From contig JARYGU010000004.1 in the NCBI GenBank assembly GCA_033795365.1, forward strand, positions 1 to 64,000: a stretch of DNA of 64,000 bases, read 5' to 3'. Positions 17,315-25,388 of the stretch are shown one piece after another. Within the stretch, counting starts at the first letter, position 1, and each line of letters starts with the position of its first letter. A program made the translations under genes and the position numbers. Below the pieces are notes generated by a model that did no database searches, was not told the DNA's origin, and was given only the letters and a program-made list of their open reading frames with translations. The stretch is from JARYGU01 sp033795365 (GTDB lineage Bacteria; Pseudomonadota; Alphaproteobacteria; Rhizobiales; Rhizobiaceae).

Positions 17315-19558
17315 ATGGAACATCAGGTCGCGGTTGAGGAGCAATCGGCATCTTCGGAGGATCGTCCGGGCGCCTTTCCGATGGCAATTCAGGGCGGCAT
17401 GCTGGAAGCTCTCGGCATCAACATGTACACCACAATCGGCAAGTGCTTGGTCGAATTTGTCGCGAACGCCTATGATTCGGACGCGGCAAGCGTCGAACTA
17501 AGCATACCGTTCGATCGTATCGTCGAGGCGCGGCGGGAGATCCGAGCCGCGGCAAAGGCGCAAGCGCAATCCGCCGGCCGCACGAAGCTGAATGTTCTTT
17601 TGGCCCCTCTTCCGGACGATATCGTCATCGAAATTCGCGATTCGGGTCACGGAATGTCGCCATCGGACGTCCGCGACAAGTTCATGCCGATCAATCGAAA
17701 GCGCCGTCTCGATCGAAGCGGCGAGGAGAGCAACCACTCCTCGGAATCGGGTCGACGTTTCGTCATGGGCCGCAAAGGGCTTGGAAAGTTGGCAGGCTTC
17801 GGCGCAGCCGAGCGCATCGAGATTGAAACGAAACGCGAGGGCGAGACGTTTTCGACGACGTTCGTAATGGATTTCAACGTCCTCAGAAACAGCGAAAATC
17901 TGGCCCAGGTCCAAATTCCCGCTTCGTATACCGATGGCTTGGATGCGGAAACGCACGGCACGACCGTCAGATTGCTGCGCCTCAAATGCGACGCGGTCAG
18001 CCATTCCCGGGCGACGATCGAAGATTCCATCGCGACGGCCTTCTACGGGATAGAACCGGACGATTTTTCGATCGCCATCAACGACGCGCCGCTGGAGCCG
18101 ATGGCCGCCGCCTACGAGTTTACCTATTCGCCGGCGCCGGGCGACGATGGTTTCACCAAGGAAGTTCTGGTCATCGACGACGTCGGCAGTGTCGGGTTCG
18201 ACTATATCGTAAAATTCAGAGCACGGGTTCGCGACCCGCAAAACCCCGATTTGGCTTACGGTTCTCTCGAGGCCAACAAACGCGGCGCCCGCATCTACTG
18301 CAACAAGCGGCTCGCGGCCGGGCCGACGCTGTTTTTGCTGAAGACGGGCATGCATAATTTCTATGCCACCGACTATATGGAATGCATCATTCGCGCAGAC
18401 GAAATCGACCGCCAGGCGATTGATTTCGTGAACACGAACCGGACGCAATTGCGCGAAGACAATGAAATCGTCCAGCGTCTGGTCGATCGCGTCAGCGAGA
18501 TCATGCGGCTGGCGATCTACACGCACAGCCAATGGCGAGATGAAGTCATTCGGGTGGATCTCGACCATAAGATACAGGACTCGGAGTCGCTGAGGTGGAT
18601 CCAGCACCTGCCGAACAAGCAGCAGGCTGCGGCGCGCAACGTTCTGAAGTACCTCGCAACGACCCATGACCTCAATTCGCCGGAATTCGACGAGATTGCC
18701 CCTCACTTCATGGACGCTATGAATGCCAGCGACGTGTTGGGACGCCTCATCGCCCTGCGTACCGACCCTGAAAGCATGCTCAACATCGCCAACCATCTGA
18801 GCGAATGGCATGATGTCGAACGACGCGATGTTCTCAAACATTACCGGGCGAGGCGCAACGCCATCCTTGCCGTCGAGCGTCTCTTGCCTCAGCTCCAAGA
18901 CAAACACGACGAGGCCGACACCAGCATGTTGGGCCTGCACCGGCTGTTGAAGCAAAATCCTTGGATGGTGCGGCCGGAATACGCGAATTTTGTCGCCAGC
19001 GAGCGGGTGCTGCCGAGCACCTTGACCACCATCGCGGAAGAACTTCGTATCGACGAATTCGGGACCGGCTCGGGGGCCGACGGAGCGGATCTTGCGATCG
19101 TGCTCGGAAACCAACCGAGCAATCCCTATCAAATTTCTCTTGTTCTGCTGAAGCCTCTCAACAGAAATCTCGTCCAGGCGGACTATCAGCAGCTCAAGGA
19201 CTACGTCCGCGATGTCGAACTTTGGGCAAAGGACGCCTTGGAGAGACCGACAGCCGTTCACGGCATGCTCGTCGGCAAGAAGCCGGAAAGAGAGGCGACG
19301 TCGCGCGAAGAACGAGGTCTCCTCTATGAGATGGACGAAGCCGGCACGCGAGGCAAACTCGAGGTCATCGGTCTGGAGGAGATGCTTTCGCGTGCCCGCG
19401 TCGTTCATCTGCAGATCATCCAGATACTGGAAAGTGAAGAAAGCGAAGACGTTCCGGCTGATAGCAGCCTGACCCCGGCTCTTGCCAACTTGCAAAGCGG
19501 CGGCCTGATCGAAGAGCATCGCGCCCGAAGCCGGCTGCCGGCGCCCGCCGATGGCTGA
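17315..19558 (+). CDS. MORC/Hsp90-type GHKL ATPase
   Basis: 747 residues with an N-terminal GHKL (Hsp90, gyrase B, MutL, histidine kinase) ATPase: N-box VEFVANAYDSDA (E48, N51, D54), G1 box RDSGHGMS (109-113), and G2 box GRKGLGKLAGFG (152-163), the form seen in prokaryotic MORC proteins. It is followed by a second domain and a long helical, acidic C-terminal half without a nuclease motif. Prokaryotic MORC-like ATPases have been reported beside Dcm and Vsr genes in restriction-type systems, which matches the neighbours here. ATP-driven clamp formation on DNA is likely but inferred. It converges with the dcm gene, 15 bases away. Confidence 0.8.
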   Translation: MEHQVAVEEQSASSEDRPGAFPMAIQGGMLEALGINMYTTIGKCLVEFVANAYDSDAASVELSIPFDRIVEARREIRAAAKAQAQSAGRTKLNVLLAPLPDDIVIEIRDSGHGMSPSDVRDKFMPINRKRRLDRSGEESNHSSESGRRFVMGRKGLGKLAGFGAAERIEIETKREGETFSTTFVMDFNVLRNSENLAQVQIPASYTDGLDAETHGTTVRLLRLKCDAVSHSRATIEDSIATAFYGIEPDDFSIAINDAPLEPMAAAYEFTYSPAPGDDGFTKEVLVIDDVGSVGFDYIVKFRARVRDPQNPDLAYGSLEANKRGARIYCNKRLAAGPTLFLLKTGMHNFYATDYMECIIRADEIDRQAIDFVNTNRTQLREDNEIVQRLVDRVSEIMRLAIYTHSQWRDEVIRVDLDHKIQDSESLRWIQHLPNKQQAAARNVLKYLATTHDLNSPEFDEIAPHFMDAMNASDVLGRLIALRTDPESMLNIANHLSEWHDVERRDVLKHYRARRNAILAVERLLPQLQDKHDEADTSMLGLHRLLKQNPWMVRPEYANFVASERVLPSTLTTIAEELRIDEFGTGSGADGADLAIVLGNQPSNPYQISLVLLKPLNRNLVQADYQQLKDYVRDVELWAKDALERPTAVHGMLVGKKPEREATSREERGLLYEMDEAGTRGKLEVIGLEEMLSRARVVHLQIIQILESEESEDVPADSSLTPALANLQSGGLIEEHRARSRLPAPADG

Positions 19559-19573
19559 TTCTCGAATGCCCGA

Positions 19574-20587
19574 CTAGGCAGCTGTCTTTTCGACCTGGCG
19601 ATCGCTTGCGGCCCTTGGCTGGGTGCGTTCGAATGCTTCGAGGATTGATGAGGCGACTGCTCGTGCAAGCGGGACGGGAACACCGTTGCCGATCTGTCTT
19701 GCTACCGGATAAGGGCGACCCACAAAGACCCAGTCGTCCGGAACGCCTTGCAAGCGGGCGCCCTCGCGAAGCGAAATGACCCGATCCTCGAAGGGATGAA
19801 GATAGCGCCCTTTGGACGGGTTTTGGAAAGTGCACCGCAGCGTGTTGGCCGGCGCATCCGCATCCATCCGTCCCCACACATCCGTCGCCTGGCAGCCAAT
19901 TTCTCGCCATGACGGCGGGCATAGTTCCGGAACCACGCGCAAAAGATCGCGCTTGTCGCCGTTCGGCGGGATGATCTCGAACCTTCGCCGGGCAAGTTCC
20001 GAGGGAACCGGCCAGTGATGCATCGGATCGGAGGGGTCTACTGGGCGGTCGAGCAAAACCGAGCGTATGGTGTTTCTGGCTTCCAGAGGTTTCGGCTCGT
20101 CGATCGGTCCGATCTTCGAGGCGATGGTGAACGCGCGGCGACGGAATTGCGCGGTGCCGAAATCGACCGCGTCCAGAATCCAAACCGCGATATCGAAACC
20201 GCGCGCCCGGAGACCTTCGGCCAAGCGGCTCCAATGGGTTGTCTTGATGAACGGAGGCACATTTTCGATCACGACGACCGATGGTTCGGCGGCATCGATC
20301 CACGGCAGGACCGAAAGGCACAGATCGTTTCGAACGTCGAGGGGATCGCGGCGCCCAAGGGTGCTGAAGCCCTGGCAGGGCGGCCCCGCGATCAGGACGT
20401 CGACTTTCTGAATGTCGAGCGGCGACGTCTCTACCGAAGCGGCAACAATGCAGTCCGAGACGTTCCGCGCATAGGATGCCGCGGCATCTTCGGAGAGCTC
20501 GACTGCAAAGGCCGGTCGGAAGCCGACGGACATGAAACCGCAGCTGAAGAGCCCTGCGCCGGCAAACAAATCCCCGAAGTTCAGCAC
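19574..20587 (-). CDS. DNA (cytosine-5-)-methyltransferase
   Basis: 337 residues from GTG 20587, which has GAGAGG just upstream; the frame is open to 20671 but would then overlap the divergent HTH gene. Motif I is FAGAGLFSCGF, motif IV GPPCQGFSTLG with catalytic Cys71, motif VI ENV, motif VIII QFRRRAF and motif X IGNGVPVPLA. It methylates the C5 of cytosine, transferring from SAM. The target is unknown. The Vsr gene beyond it repairs T:G mismatches that arise when 5-methylcytosine deaminates, as with Dcm-Vsr pairs. Confidence 0.9.
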   Translation of the reverse strand: MLNFGDLFAGAGLFSCGFMSVGFRPAFAVELSEDAAASYARNVSDCIVAASVETSPLDIQKVDVLIAGPPCQGFSTLGRRDPLDVRNDLCLSVLPWIDAAEPSVVVIENVPPFIKTTHWSRLAEGLRARGFDIAVWILDAVDFGTAQFRRRAFTIASKIGPIDEPKPLEARNTIRSVLLDRPVDPSDPMHHWPVPSELARRRFEIIPPNGDKRDLLRVVPELCPPSWREIGCQATDVWGRMDADAPANTLRCTFQNPSKGRYLHPFEDRVISLREGARLQGVPDDWVFVGRPYPVARQIGNGVPVPLARAVASSILEAFERTQPRAASDRQVEKTAA

Positions 20588-20713
20588 TGGAGCCTCTCGA
20601 TAAAAACCTGATGGTGTTATATGTTTATATAAGTTGTGTGGCTTTCGAATAGGCAAAACCGGGTGGCGCACTATCAGATTCTCACGACCTCCGACGCAAA
20701 TGATATCAGCGTC
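20588..20713. promoter_or_regulatory. AT-rich control region between dcm and the HTH gene
   Basis: An AT-rich run at 20611-20635 (TATATGTTTATATAAG) contains near-symmetric TATAT/ATATA arms. It lies where both the methyltransferase and the divergent HTH gene must start. Controller proteins of restriction-modification systems bind sites of this kind, but the match is only by position and symmetry. Confidence 0.4.
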
Positions 20714-21022
20714 ATGGTTAATGCAGCGTTAAAGAAACTGGACATCTCCCTGAACAGATTAGCATCTGACGCAGGCGTATCCCAATCGATGGCTCACAAG
20801 GCGCAGCACGGCAGGCTCAAGCGACGCACTCCGAACGTCCGTCGCCTCGAGTTATATATTCATATTGCCATGGGCCAGAGAGATCAGCACGACGTTCGAT
20901 CGCTCGATGCGTGTCTGCTTCGGTTTCTTTCCGCCGGTGGCAATATCGACACCATCGTTGCCATCGTCGACGCATTGTCGAAATCCCTCGATCCGGTCCG
21001 ATATTCCGATGGGCTGGATTAA
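20636..21022 (+). CDS. XRE-like HTH protein, candidate controller of the methyltransferase
   Basis: 128 residues from GTG 20636, with an alternative ATG at 20714 (residue 27). The HTH reads LNRLASDAGVSQSMAHKAQ followed by a basic stretch GRLKRRTPNVRRLE, as in XRE/Cro regulators. The C-terminal part (DACLLRFLSAGGNIDTIVAI) is helical and may dimerise. Its placement back-to-back with dcm suggests it controls methyltransferase expression. The true start is unsettled. Confidence 0.6.
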   Translation: MWLSNRQNRVAHYQILTTSDANDISVMVNAALKKLDISLNRLASDAGVSQSMAHKAQHGRLKRRTPNVRRLELYIHIAMGQRDQHDVRSLDACLLRFLSAGGNIDTIVAIVDALSKSLDPVRYSDGLD

Positions 21023-21027
21023 AATCC

Positions 21028-21234
21028 TCAGCTTTCAACGATGCCGGTGCTGCGCAGGCGCCTGATCTCGCGACGAACGAACTCGTTGGACGGTTGTGCA
21101 CGTTTCATCGCCGCTGCGAAATTCATGCGGAGAGAGATCCGGGGAAAGGGCTCGGCGGCCGATTTGAAATCCCGCGGGTAATTTGCTCGTCTGAGGGCGA
21201 GCATCTCCGCTCGCGGGAGACTTGCCTTAGGCAC
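21028..21234 (-). CDS. Small basic hypothetical protein after vsr
   Basis: 68 residues from GTG 21234, overlapping the vsr stop by 8 bases, so coupling is possible. It is rich in Arg and Lys (NYPRDFKSAAEPFPRISLR, then EFVRREIRRLRS) and resembles no family I know. It could instead be a non-coding stretch; the RBS is poor. Confidence 0.35.
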   Translation of the reverse strand: MPKASLPRAEMLALRRANYPRDFKSAAEPFPRISLRMNFAAAMKRAQPSNEFVRREIRRLRSTGIVES

Positions 21235-21667
21235 CCTCGCAATTGTACCTGCCGGTCTCCAGAAAGCCGACGATCTTTGCGGTTAGGCGAGCCGCGTCCT
21301 CGATTTTGAGCTCGCATTGCCATATGACCAGCGCTTCCCAGCCTAGAAGTCGAAGGGCCTCGATCGCGGCAGTGTCCCGCTCGATGTTTCGCTCGAACTT
21401 CTTCGCCCAATAATCCTGATTGGAGGCGGGCAGAGAAGCTCTCCTGCAAGCCCGATGTCGGTGCCAGAAACAGCCATGAACGAAAATGACCTTTCGCCGC
21501 GACGCGAAAACAAGATCGGGCGAGCCCGGCAATGATTTTTTATGGAGCCTGTACCGGTAGCCCAAAGCGTGGGCCAGACTTCGGACCACCCGCTCCGGAG
21601 AGGTGTCTTTGCCTCTGATGCGCGACATGATTTCAGAGCGTTTCTCGGGCGTGAAGATATCGACCAT
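21227..21667 (-). CDS. vsr: Very short patch repair endonuclease (Vsr)
   Basis: 146 residues from MVDIFTPEKRSEIMSRIRGKD, the signature start of Vsr. The nuclease core follows: SPDLVF with Asp51, KVIFVHGCFWHRH with metal/zinc-binding His and Cys, and DYWAKKFERN. It nicks 5' of the T in T:G mismatches produced by deamination of 5-methylcytosine. The frame extends upstream to 21799 but that part shows no homology. It normally accompanies a Dcm-type methylase, present here one gene away. Confidence 0.9.
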   Translation of the reverse strand: MVDIFTPEKRSEIMSRIRGKDTSPERVVRSLAHALGYRYRLHKKSLPGSPDLVFASRRKVIFVHGCFWHRHRACRRASLPASNQDYWAKKFERNIERDTAAIEALRLLGWEALVIWQCELKIEDAARLTAKIVGFLETGRYNCEGA

Positions 21668-22247
21668 GGATGGCTTCGCTATGCCGAAAATGCGACGGCT
21701 GTGGGGCAAATGGCGCGGAGGCGCCGAAGGAGGTAGGCTTTCTGCAAGGAGAGCGAACCTCTCCGCTGCTGCCGATCGGCCCGGACAGATTATTGCCAAT
21801 TCAATCGGCTTGTCCCAGTCGGCACAAACTCGCTGCCCGCGTGCGCCGGGAGGCTTTGGCGGGCTGTTCGGCGAGGTTTCAACACATTGAAAACATCGTA
21901 AAATTAAGATTAACTGAATATAAATGGGTGTTTATGTTCATTACATGGCATTATGATGGCTTACGCTCTTAACTATCGACAATAACACATTACCGTAATC
22001 TATATTACTTTCCAGATACCTACGCCTTCAATACGTTTTTATTACGTTTCGTCGCGCTTTTAGCAGATCTTCGCGGATTTATATTCAAATAATATCACGG
22101 TCAGGCGCTGAACGCCTCGCTGCGCTTTGGACTATTAATCCGATCTCGATACCTCCGCCTTCCTTCGAGATTCCTTTCGTCGAAGACAGTCGGGCGCCAC
22201 ACAAGGGATCAAAGCTGCGATAGCGCGGCGTCGGTGTCGGCTTCTGC
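21668..22247. other. AT-rich non-coding stretch
   Basis: About 580 bases without a credible gene. The part from about 21880 to 22110 is strikingly AT-rich compared with the rest of the window (for example TAAAATTAAGATTAACTG and later TATTCAAATAATATC). This suggests foreign DNA or the edge of an inserted island. No promoter, tRNA or att repeat could be assigned. Confidence 0.5.
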
Positions 22248-22293
22248 CCAGTCGGATACATCCTTTGTTACCAGTCGGATACATCCTTTGTTA
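22248..22293. repeat. Tandem 23-bp direct repeat
   Basis: CCAGTCGGATACATCCTTTG followed by TTA occurs at 22248-22270 and again, unchanged, at 22271-22293. It directly precedes an integrase remnant and may be a local duplication or part of a former recombination site. Confidence 0.75.
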
Positions 22294-22295
22294 AA

Positions 22296-22419
22296 TGACA
22301 TCTCCTACGCGATCCAGGACACGCCGGATGTGGTGCAGCAGCACTACGGCCGTTTCCTGCCTCAGGACAAGGCGGCATTGGCGGCGCGCATCCTTAACCA
22401 GGTTTGGGAAGCTGCCTGA
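22296..22419 (+). pseudogene. Tyrosine recombinase, C-terminal remnant
   Basis: The frame ends DTPDVVQQHYGRFLPQDKAA and a short helical tail. The HYGRF segment matches the tyrosine nucleophile motif of phage-type integrases. The arginine and HxxR motifs that should precede it are missing, so only about 35 codons of the gene remain. It sits after the AT-rich scar and tandem repeat. Confidence 0.6.
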
Positions 22420-22541
22420 CCTCAGAGCGTCGGTGGCGATCTGGCGACCTGCATCGCCACCGACGCAATCACATCAGCTGACTTTCAGTTATTGCAGTTA
22501 CATGCCATGCGCACTATATTGACGATCAAGGAGATATCGCC

Positions 22542-22988
22542 ATGACCAGTCAGATCGTTCATTTCGCCGGATTATCGGATCGAGACCGGAAGAAAGCCTC
22601 GCCCTTGCCGAAACTGGTCGCGGGCGACAGGCTGGAGCTTCATGTTCGTCATGCAGGTGGCAAGGAACAGACACTCTCGATACCGCCCTCGGCCGCCGCG
22701 GCAGTGGAAGCGCTTTTGGCGCATATGCTGCGCGGCGAACGCGTGGCCGTGCTGGCCGAAGACCAGGAACTAAGCCCGACCGAGGCGTCGGCCATTCTCG
22801 GCATCTCCCGTCCCCTCGTCGTCCTGCGCATGGACCGGGGCGACCTGCCATTCCGCTATGTGGGCAAACACCGCCGAGCACTCCTGAAAGACGTGCTCGC
22901 ACTGAAAACCAGGCTCGACGCCCGTCAGGTCGCAATGGAAGCGCTTGCCGAAGACACCGAGGATCTCATTCACACCCATGGCCTCTAA
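22542..22988 (+). CDS. Antitoxin with excisionase-like HTH
   Basis: 148 residues. Residues about 84-130 (LSPTEASAILGISRPLVVLR, then LPFRYVGKHRRALLKDVLAL) form the MerR/excisionase-type HTH seen in antitoxins paired with PIN toxins. The N-terminal half is probably the dimer or toxin-binding part. A strong RBS (AAGGAGATATCGCC) precedes the ATG. Its end overlaps the PIN gene by 11 bases. Confidence 0.78.
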   Translation: MTSQIVHFAGLSDRDRKKASPLPKLVAGDRLELHVRHAGGKEQTLSIPPSAAAAVEALLAHMLRGERVAVLAEDQELSPTEASAILGISRPLVVLRMDRGDLPFRYVGKHRRALLKDVLALKTRLDARQVAMEALAEDTEDLIHTHGL

Positions 22989-23556
22989 ACCGCCCGTCGC
23001 GGTCTATGATGCCTGCGTCCTCTATCCCTTCCATCTGCGCAACGTCCTGATCCAGTGCGCCTTCGACGGACTTGTCGAGGCGCGCTGGACCGACGATATC
23101 CATGACGAGTGGATGCGCAATCTTGCCGCCAGCACCCATGCCTTGCCCTTAGAACGCCTGGAGGCCACCCGTGACAGGATGAAGGCCGTACTGCCGGAAG
23201 CGGACGTGGCGAACTATCGCCTGTTGGTCGCGGACCTCAAACTACCGGACCCTGACGATCGGCATGTGCTCGCAGCAGCCATAGCCGGGAAAGCCTCCGT
23301 CATAGTCACCTGGAACCTCAAGGATTTTCCAGCACGACACCTCCTCCCCTACGGCGTAACCAGCCAGCCGCCGGATGATTTCCTCACCGATCTCCATGCG
23401 GCGTTTCCCGACGCGCTCATTTCCAGTGTCAAACGTGCGCGGTTTAACCTGCGCAAGACAACGCCATCGGTTGAAGCCTTTGTTGACGCGCTTTGGCAAA
23501 GCGGACTGAAGAAATTTTCAGACGTGCTTCGCCGGAACATCGCCTCGCTGAACTGA
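22978..23556 (+). CDS. PIN-domain toxin (VapC-like)
   Basis: 192 residues. VAVYDACVLYP holds the first conserved Asp, DDIHDEWMRN the second acidic site, LPDPDDRHVLAAAI the third and VTWNLKDFP the fourth, as in the PIN-domain proteins paired with excisionase-like HTH antitoxins. Likely a ribonuclease toxin that stabilises the plasmid. ATG 22978 overlaps the antitoxin stop. Confidence 0.82.
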   Translation: MASKPPVAVYDACVLYPFHLRNVLIQCAFDGLVEARWTDDIHDEWMRNLAASTHALPLERLEATRDRMKAVLPEADVANYRLLVADLKLPDPDDRHVLAAAIAGKASVIVTWNLKDFPARHLLPYGVTSQPPDDFLTDLHAAFPDALISSVKRARFNLRKTTPSVEAFVDALWQSGLKKFSDVLRRNIASLN

Positions 23557-23617
23557 GCCGGCGAGATCAAAACAGAGCACAACAATCAAAACGCCTCACG
23601 ACCGGCAGGCGACAAGC

Positions 23618-24307
23618 TTACTCCTCATCGATCTCCGCCTCGGCCGAAAGCGGCTCATTCTGAACAGCCTGCCGGCTGAGCAACCCGGCATCCTCGAGTG
23701 CCTCGATATCGGGAAGGTCACGCAGCGTGCCCATGCCGAAGGCGGATAGGAAGTGCTTCGTCGTCACATAGGTATAGGGTGCTCCGGGCGTCGGGCTACG
23801 CGGGCCGGACGACAGGAAGCCAGCGCCGCGGAGCGCGGCAATCGTATCGCGGCTGACCTCCTTGCCGAAGATCTTCGAAAGCTCGCCGCGGGTGACCGGC
23901 TGGAAATATCCCACCGCCATCAGCACCATCGCCTCGAACTCGGACAGCGCCGCAGCCCCTCCGCGTGTCGGCGCGGTCGAGGCGCGGAGGGTGTCGGCAA
24001 ACCGCACCCGCGTCCGGTGCTGCCAGCCGCCGGCGACCGACACCAGCTCATACGGCCGGTCGCGCAGTTCTTCCCGGAGATCATCGATCAGCAGGTCGAT
24101 GCTGCAGTCTTTTCCGACCACCCGCGCCAGCGTCTCGCGCGTCACCGGCTCGGCGGAGGCAAAGATCACCGCCTCGACCCGCAGCATCCATTCGCGCCAG
24201 CGCAGCTCCGGCGGCAGGTCCTCGAGTTCCCGGTCATACAGGACATCGTCCTGGGGAATCTTTTTGGTGCTGCGGCGTGGCTGCGGCGTCGCGCTCGTCC
24301 CGGCCAT
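23618..24307 (-). CDS. ScpB-like segregation and condensation protein
   Basis: 229 residues. The central part follows ScpB with two winged-helix domains: RVEAVIFASAEPVTRETLAR, then ELVSVAGGWQHRTR, then SEFEAMVLMAVGYFQPVTRGELSKIFG and the late TYVTTKHFLSAFG. Chromosomal ScpB forms a complex with SMC and the kleisin ScpA. Here it follows a DUF1403 gene by 2 bases and no scpA is present. The start at 24307 lies 3 bases past the DUF1403 stop. Confidence 0.85.
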   Translation of the reverse strand: MAGTSATPQPRRSTKKIPQDDVLYDRELEDLPPELRWREWMLRVEAVIFASAEPVTRETLARVVGKDCSIDLLIDDLREELRDRPYELVSVAGGWQHRTRVRFADTLRASTAPTRGGAAALSEFEAMVLMAVGYFQPVTRGELSKIFGKEVSRDTIAALRGAGFLSSGPRSPTPGAPYTYVTTKHFLSAFGMGTLRDLPDIEALEDAGLLSRQAVQNEPLSAEAEIDEE

Positions 24308-24309
24308 CG

Positions 24310-25263
24310 TCACAGCCCGTAGATCCGGAATAACGACCGGCCGGAGAGCTCGCGCACGGCGCCAAATCCTTCCAGCCGTTCGAACAGCCTCGTCGCGGCC
24401 CAACGCGACAGGTTGCTGCCAGGTGCCGATGCGGGCACGGCGTCTTCCTCGAGCAATCGCCGGATGACGGCCCCGGCGCCCTTGGTCCGGACTTTCGGCG
24501 CGGCGGCGAGAAGCGCGTCCGTGCGGCGGGCGATCTCGCCGGCCGACTGCAAAGCGGGGCCCGCCCCTTCCACCAGGGCCACGCAGACGGCGCGGGCAAA
24601 GGCGGGTTCGCCCGGGCGCACCCGTCCCCTCCCCCCGAGCGTGCGGAAGGCCGGCCCATAGCGCTCGGCCATCAGCAGCGGCACGGAGCGCTCCCATTTC
24701 AACACCGCGGCGATCAGCACGTCACCAAGCGCCCAGGCCAGCGGCTCGGCGTCCGGGCGAGCGGCAACAATCGCCGTCACCAGGTCCGCAGCGGCAAACG
24801 GCGCCGGGCGACCAGCTTGCAGTGCGTCGTCGGCGCGGGCGACAGCCTCGGCCAGCCGATCGTCCCAAGAAAGCCCCAACAGATCGGCAAGCTCAGCCAC
24901 CGCTTTCGAAGAGAAAGCGGGTTTTCGGACAGATAGCCTTTTGAAGGCTAAAAATACTCGACCGGCGGGGCCGGGATCGTCCCCGGACGCGGTGAGCAGA
25001 ACGGCGTCGCGCAGCGCCTTTTCGTCCTCGTTCCGGCGCATCAATCGCAACGCGGCCGCGGCGCATTGGAGCGCCTGGCGGGAGCGCCAACATCCAGCCC
25101 ATGCAGGCTGTGAGCGAACAAGATCGTCCAGTAATTTCAAAGCGATGCCGGCGGCGAAGGCAGCATCCGCCTCCGTCATGTCGCGCCCACGCGGAAGTGC
25201 CCAAGCCGGCAAATTGGCCGGGGGCAGTGTGGTCCGAGCAGGGGCGACGGCGAGCGAATCCAT
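24310..25263 (-). CDS. DUF1403 family protein
   Basis: 317 residues, rich in Ala, Leu and Arg, predicted all-helical and soluble. The opening LPAWALPRG followed by DAAFAAGIALKLLDDLVRS and the internal ALRDAVLLTASGDDPGPAGR are characteristic of DUF1403, a family found on rhizobial plasmids, usually next to scpB and repABC. Its function is not known. Operon with the ScpB-like gene; divergent from the tyrosine recombinase. Confidence 0.85.
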   Translation of the reverse strand: MDSLAVAPARTTLPPANLPAWALPRGRDMTEADAAFAAGIALKLLDDLVRSQPAWAGCWRSRQALQCAAAALRLMRRNEDEKALRDAVLLTASGDDPGPAGRVFLAFKRLSVRKPAFSSKAVAELADLLGLSWDDRLAEAVARADDALQAGRPAPFAAADLVTAIVAARPDAEPLAWALGDVLIAAVLKWERSVPLLMAERYGPAFRTLGGRGRVRPGEPAFARAVCVALVEGAGPALQSAGEIARRTDALLAAAPKVRTKGAGAVIRRLLEEDAVPASAPGSNLSRWAATRLFERLEGFGAVRELSGRSLFRIYGL

Positions 25264-25337
25264 GCCGGCAAGGCTACACTTGATGAGCGGTTTACGCTAT
25301 CCCCTTCGGCAATAACCGCACGGCTTGTCATCATCTT

Positions 25338-25372
25338 ATAATGACCGATAAGATTGCATTATCGTTCATTAT
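25338..25372. promoter_or_regulatory. 14-7-14 inverted repeat in front of the tyrosine recombinase
   Basis: Left arm ATAATGACCGATAA (25338-25351), 7-base spacer GATTGCA, right arm TTATCGTTCATTAT (25359-25372). The right arm matches the reverse complement of the left at 13 of 14 positions. It lies 16 bases before the recombinase start. It could be an operator or a core recombination site for the enzyme (arms for two recombinase monomers, spacer as overlap region). Confidence 0.65.
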
Positions 25373-25388
25373 GCTTCTTATATAAAGA

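Noticed and set aside
17498..19519. 673-residue minus-strand frame inside the MORC-type gene
   Set aside because: It lies fully antisense to a gene with clear ATPase motifs and has no family pattern; it is a by-product of the GC-rich codon use.
22248..22293. Possible CRISPR array
   Set aside because: Two repeats only, directly adjoining with no spacer; a simple tandem duplication.
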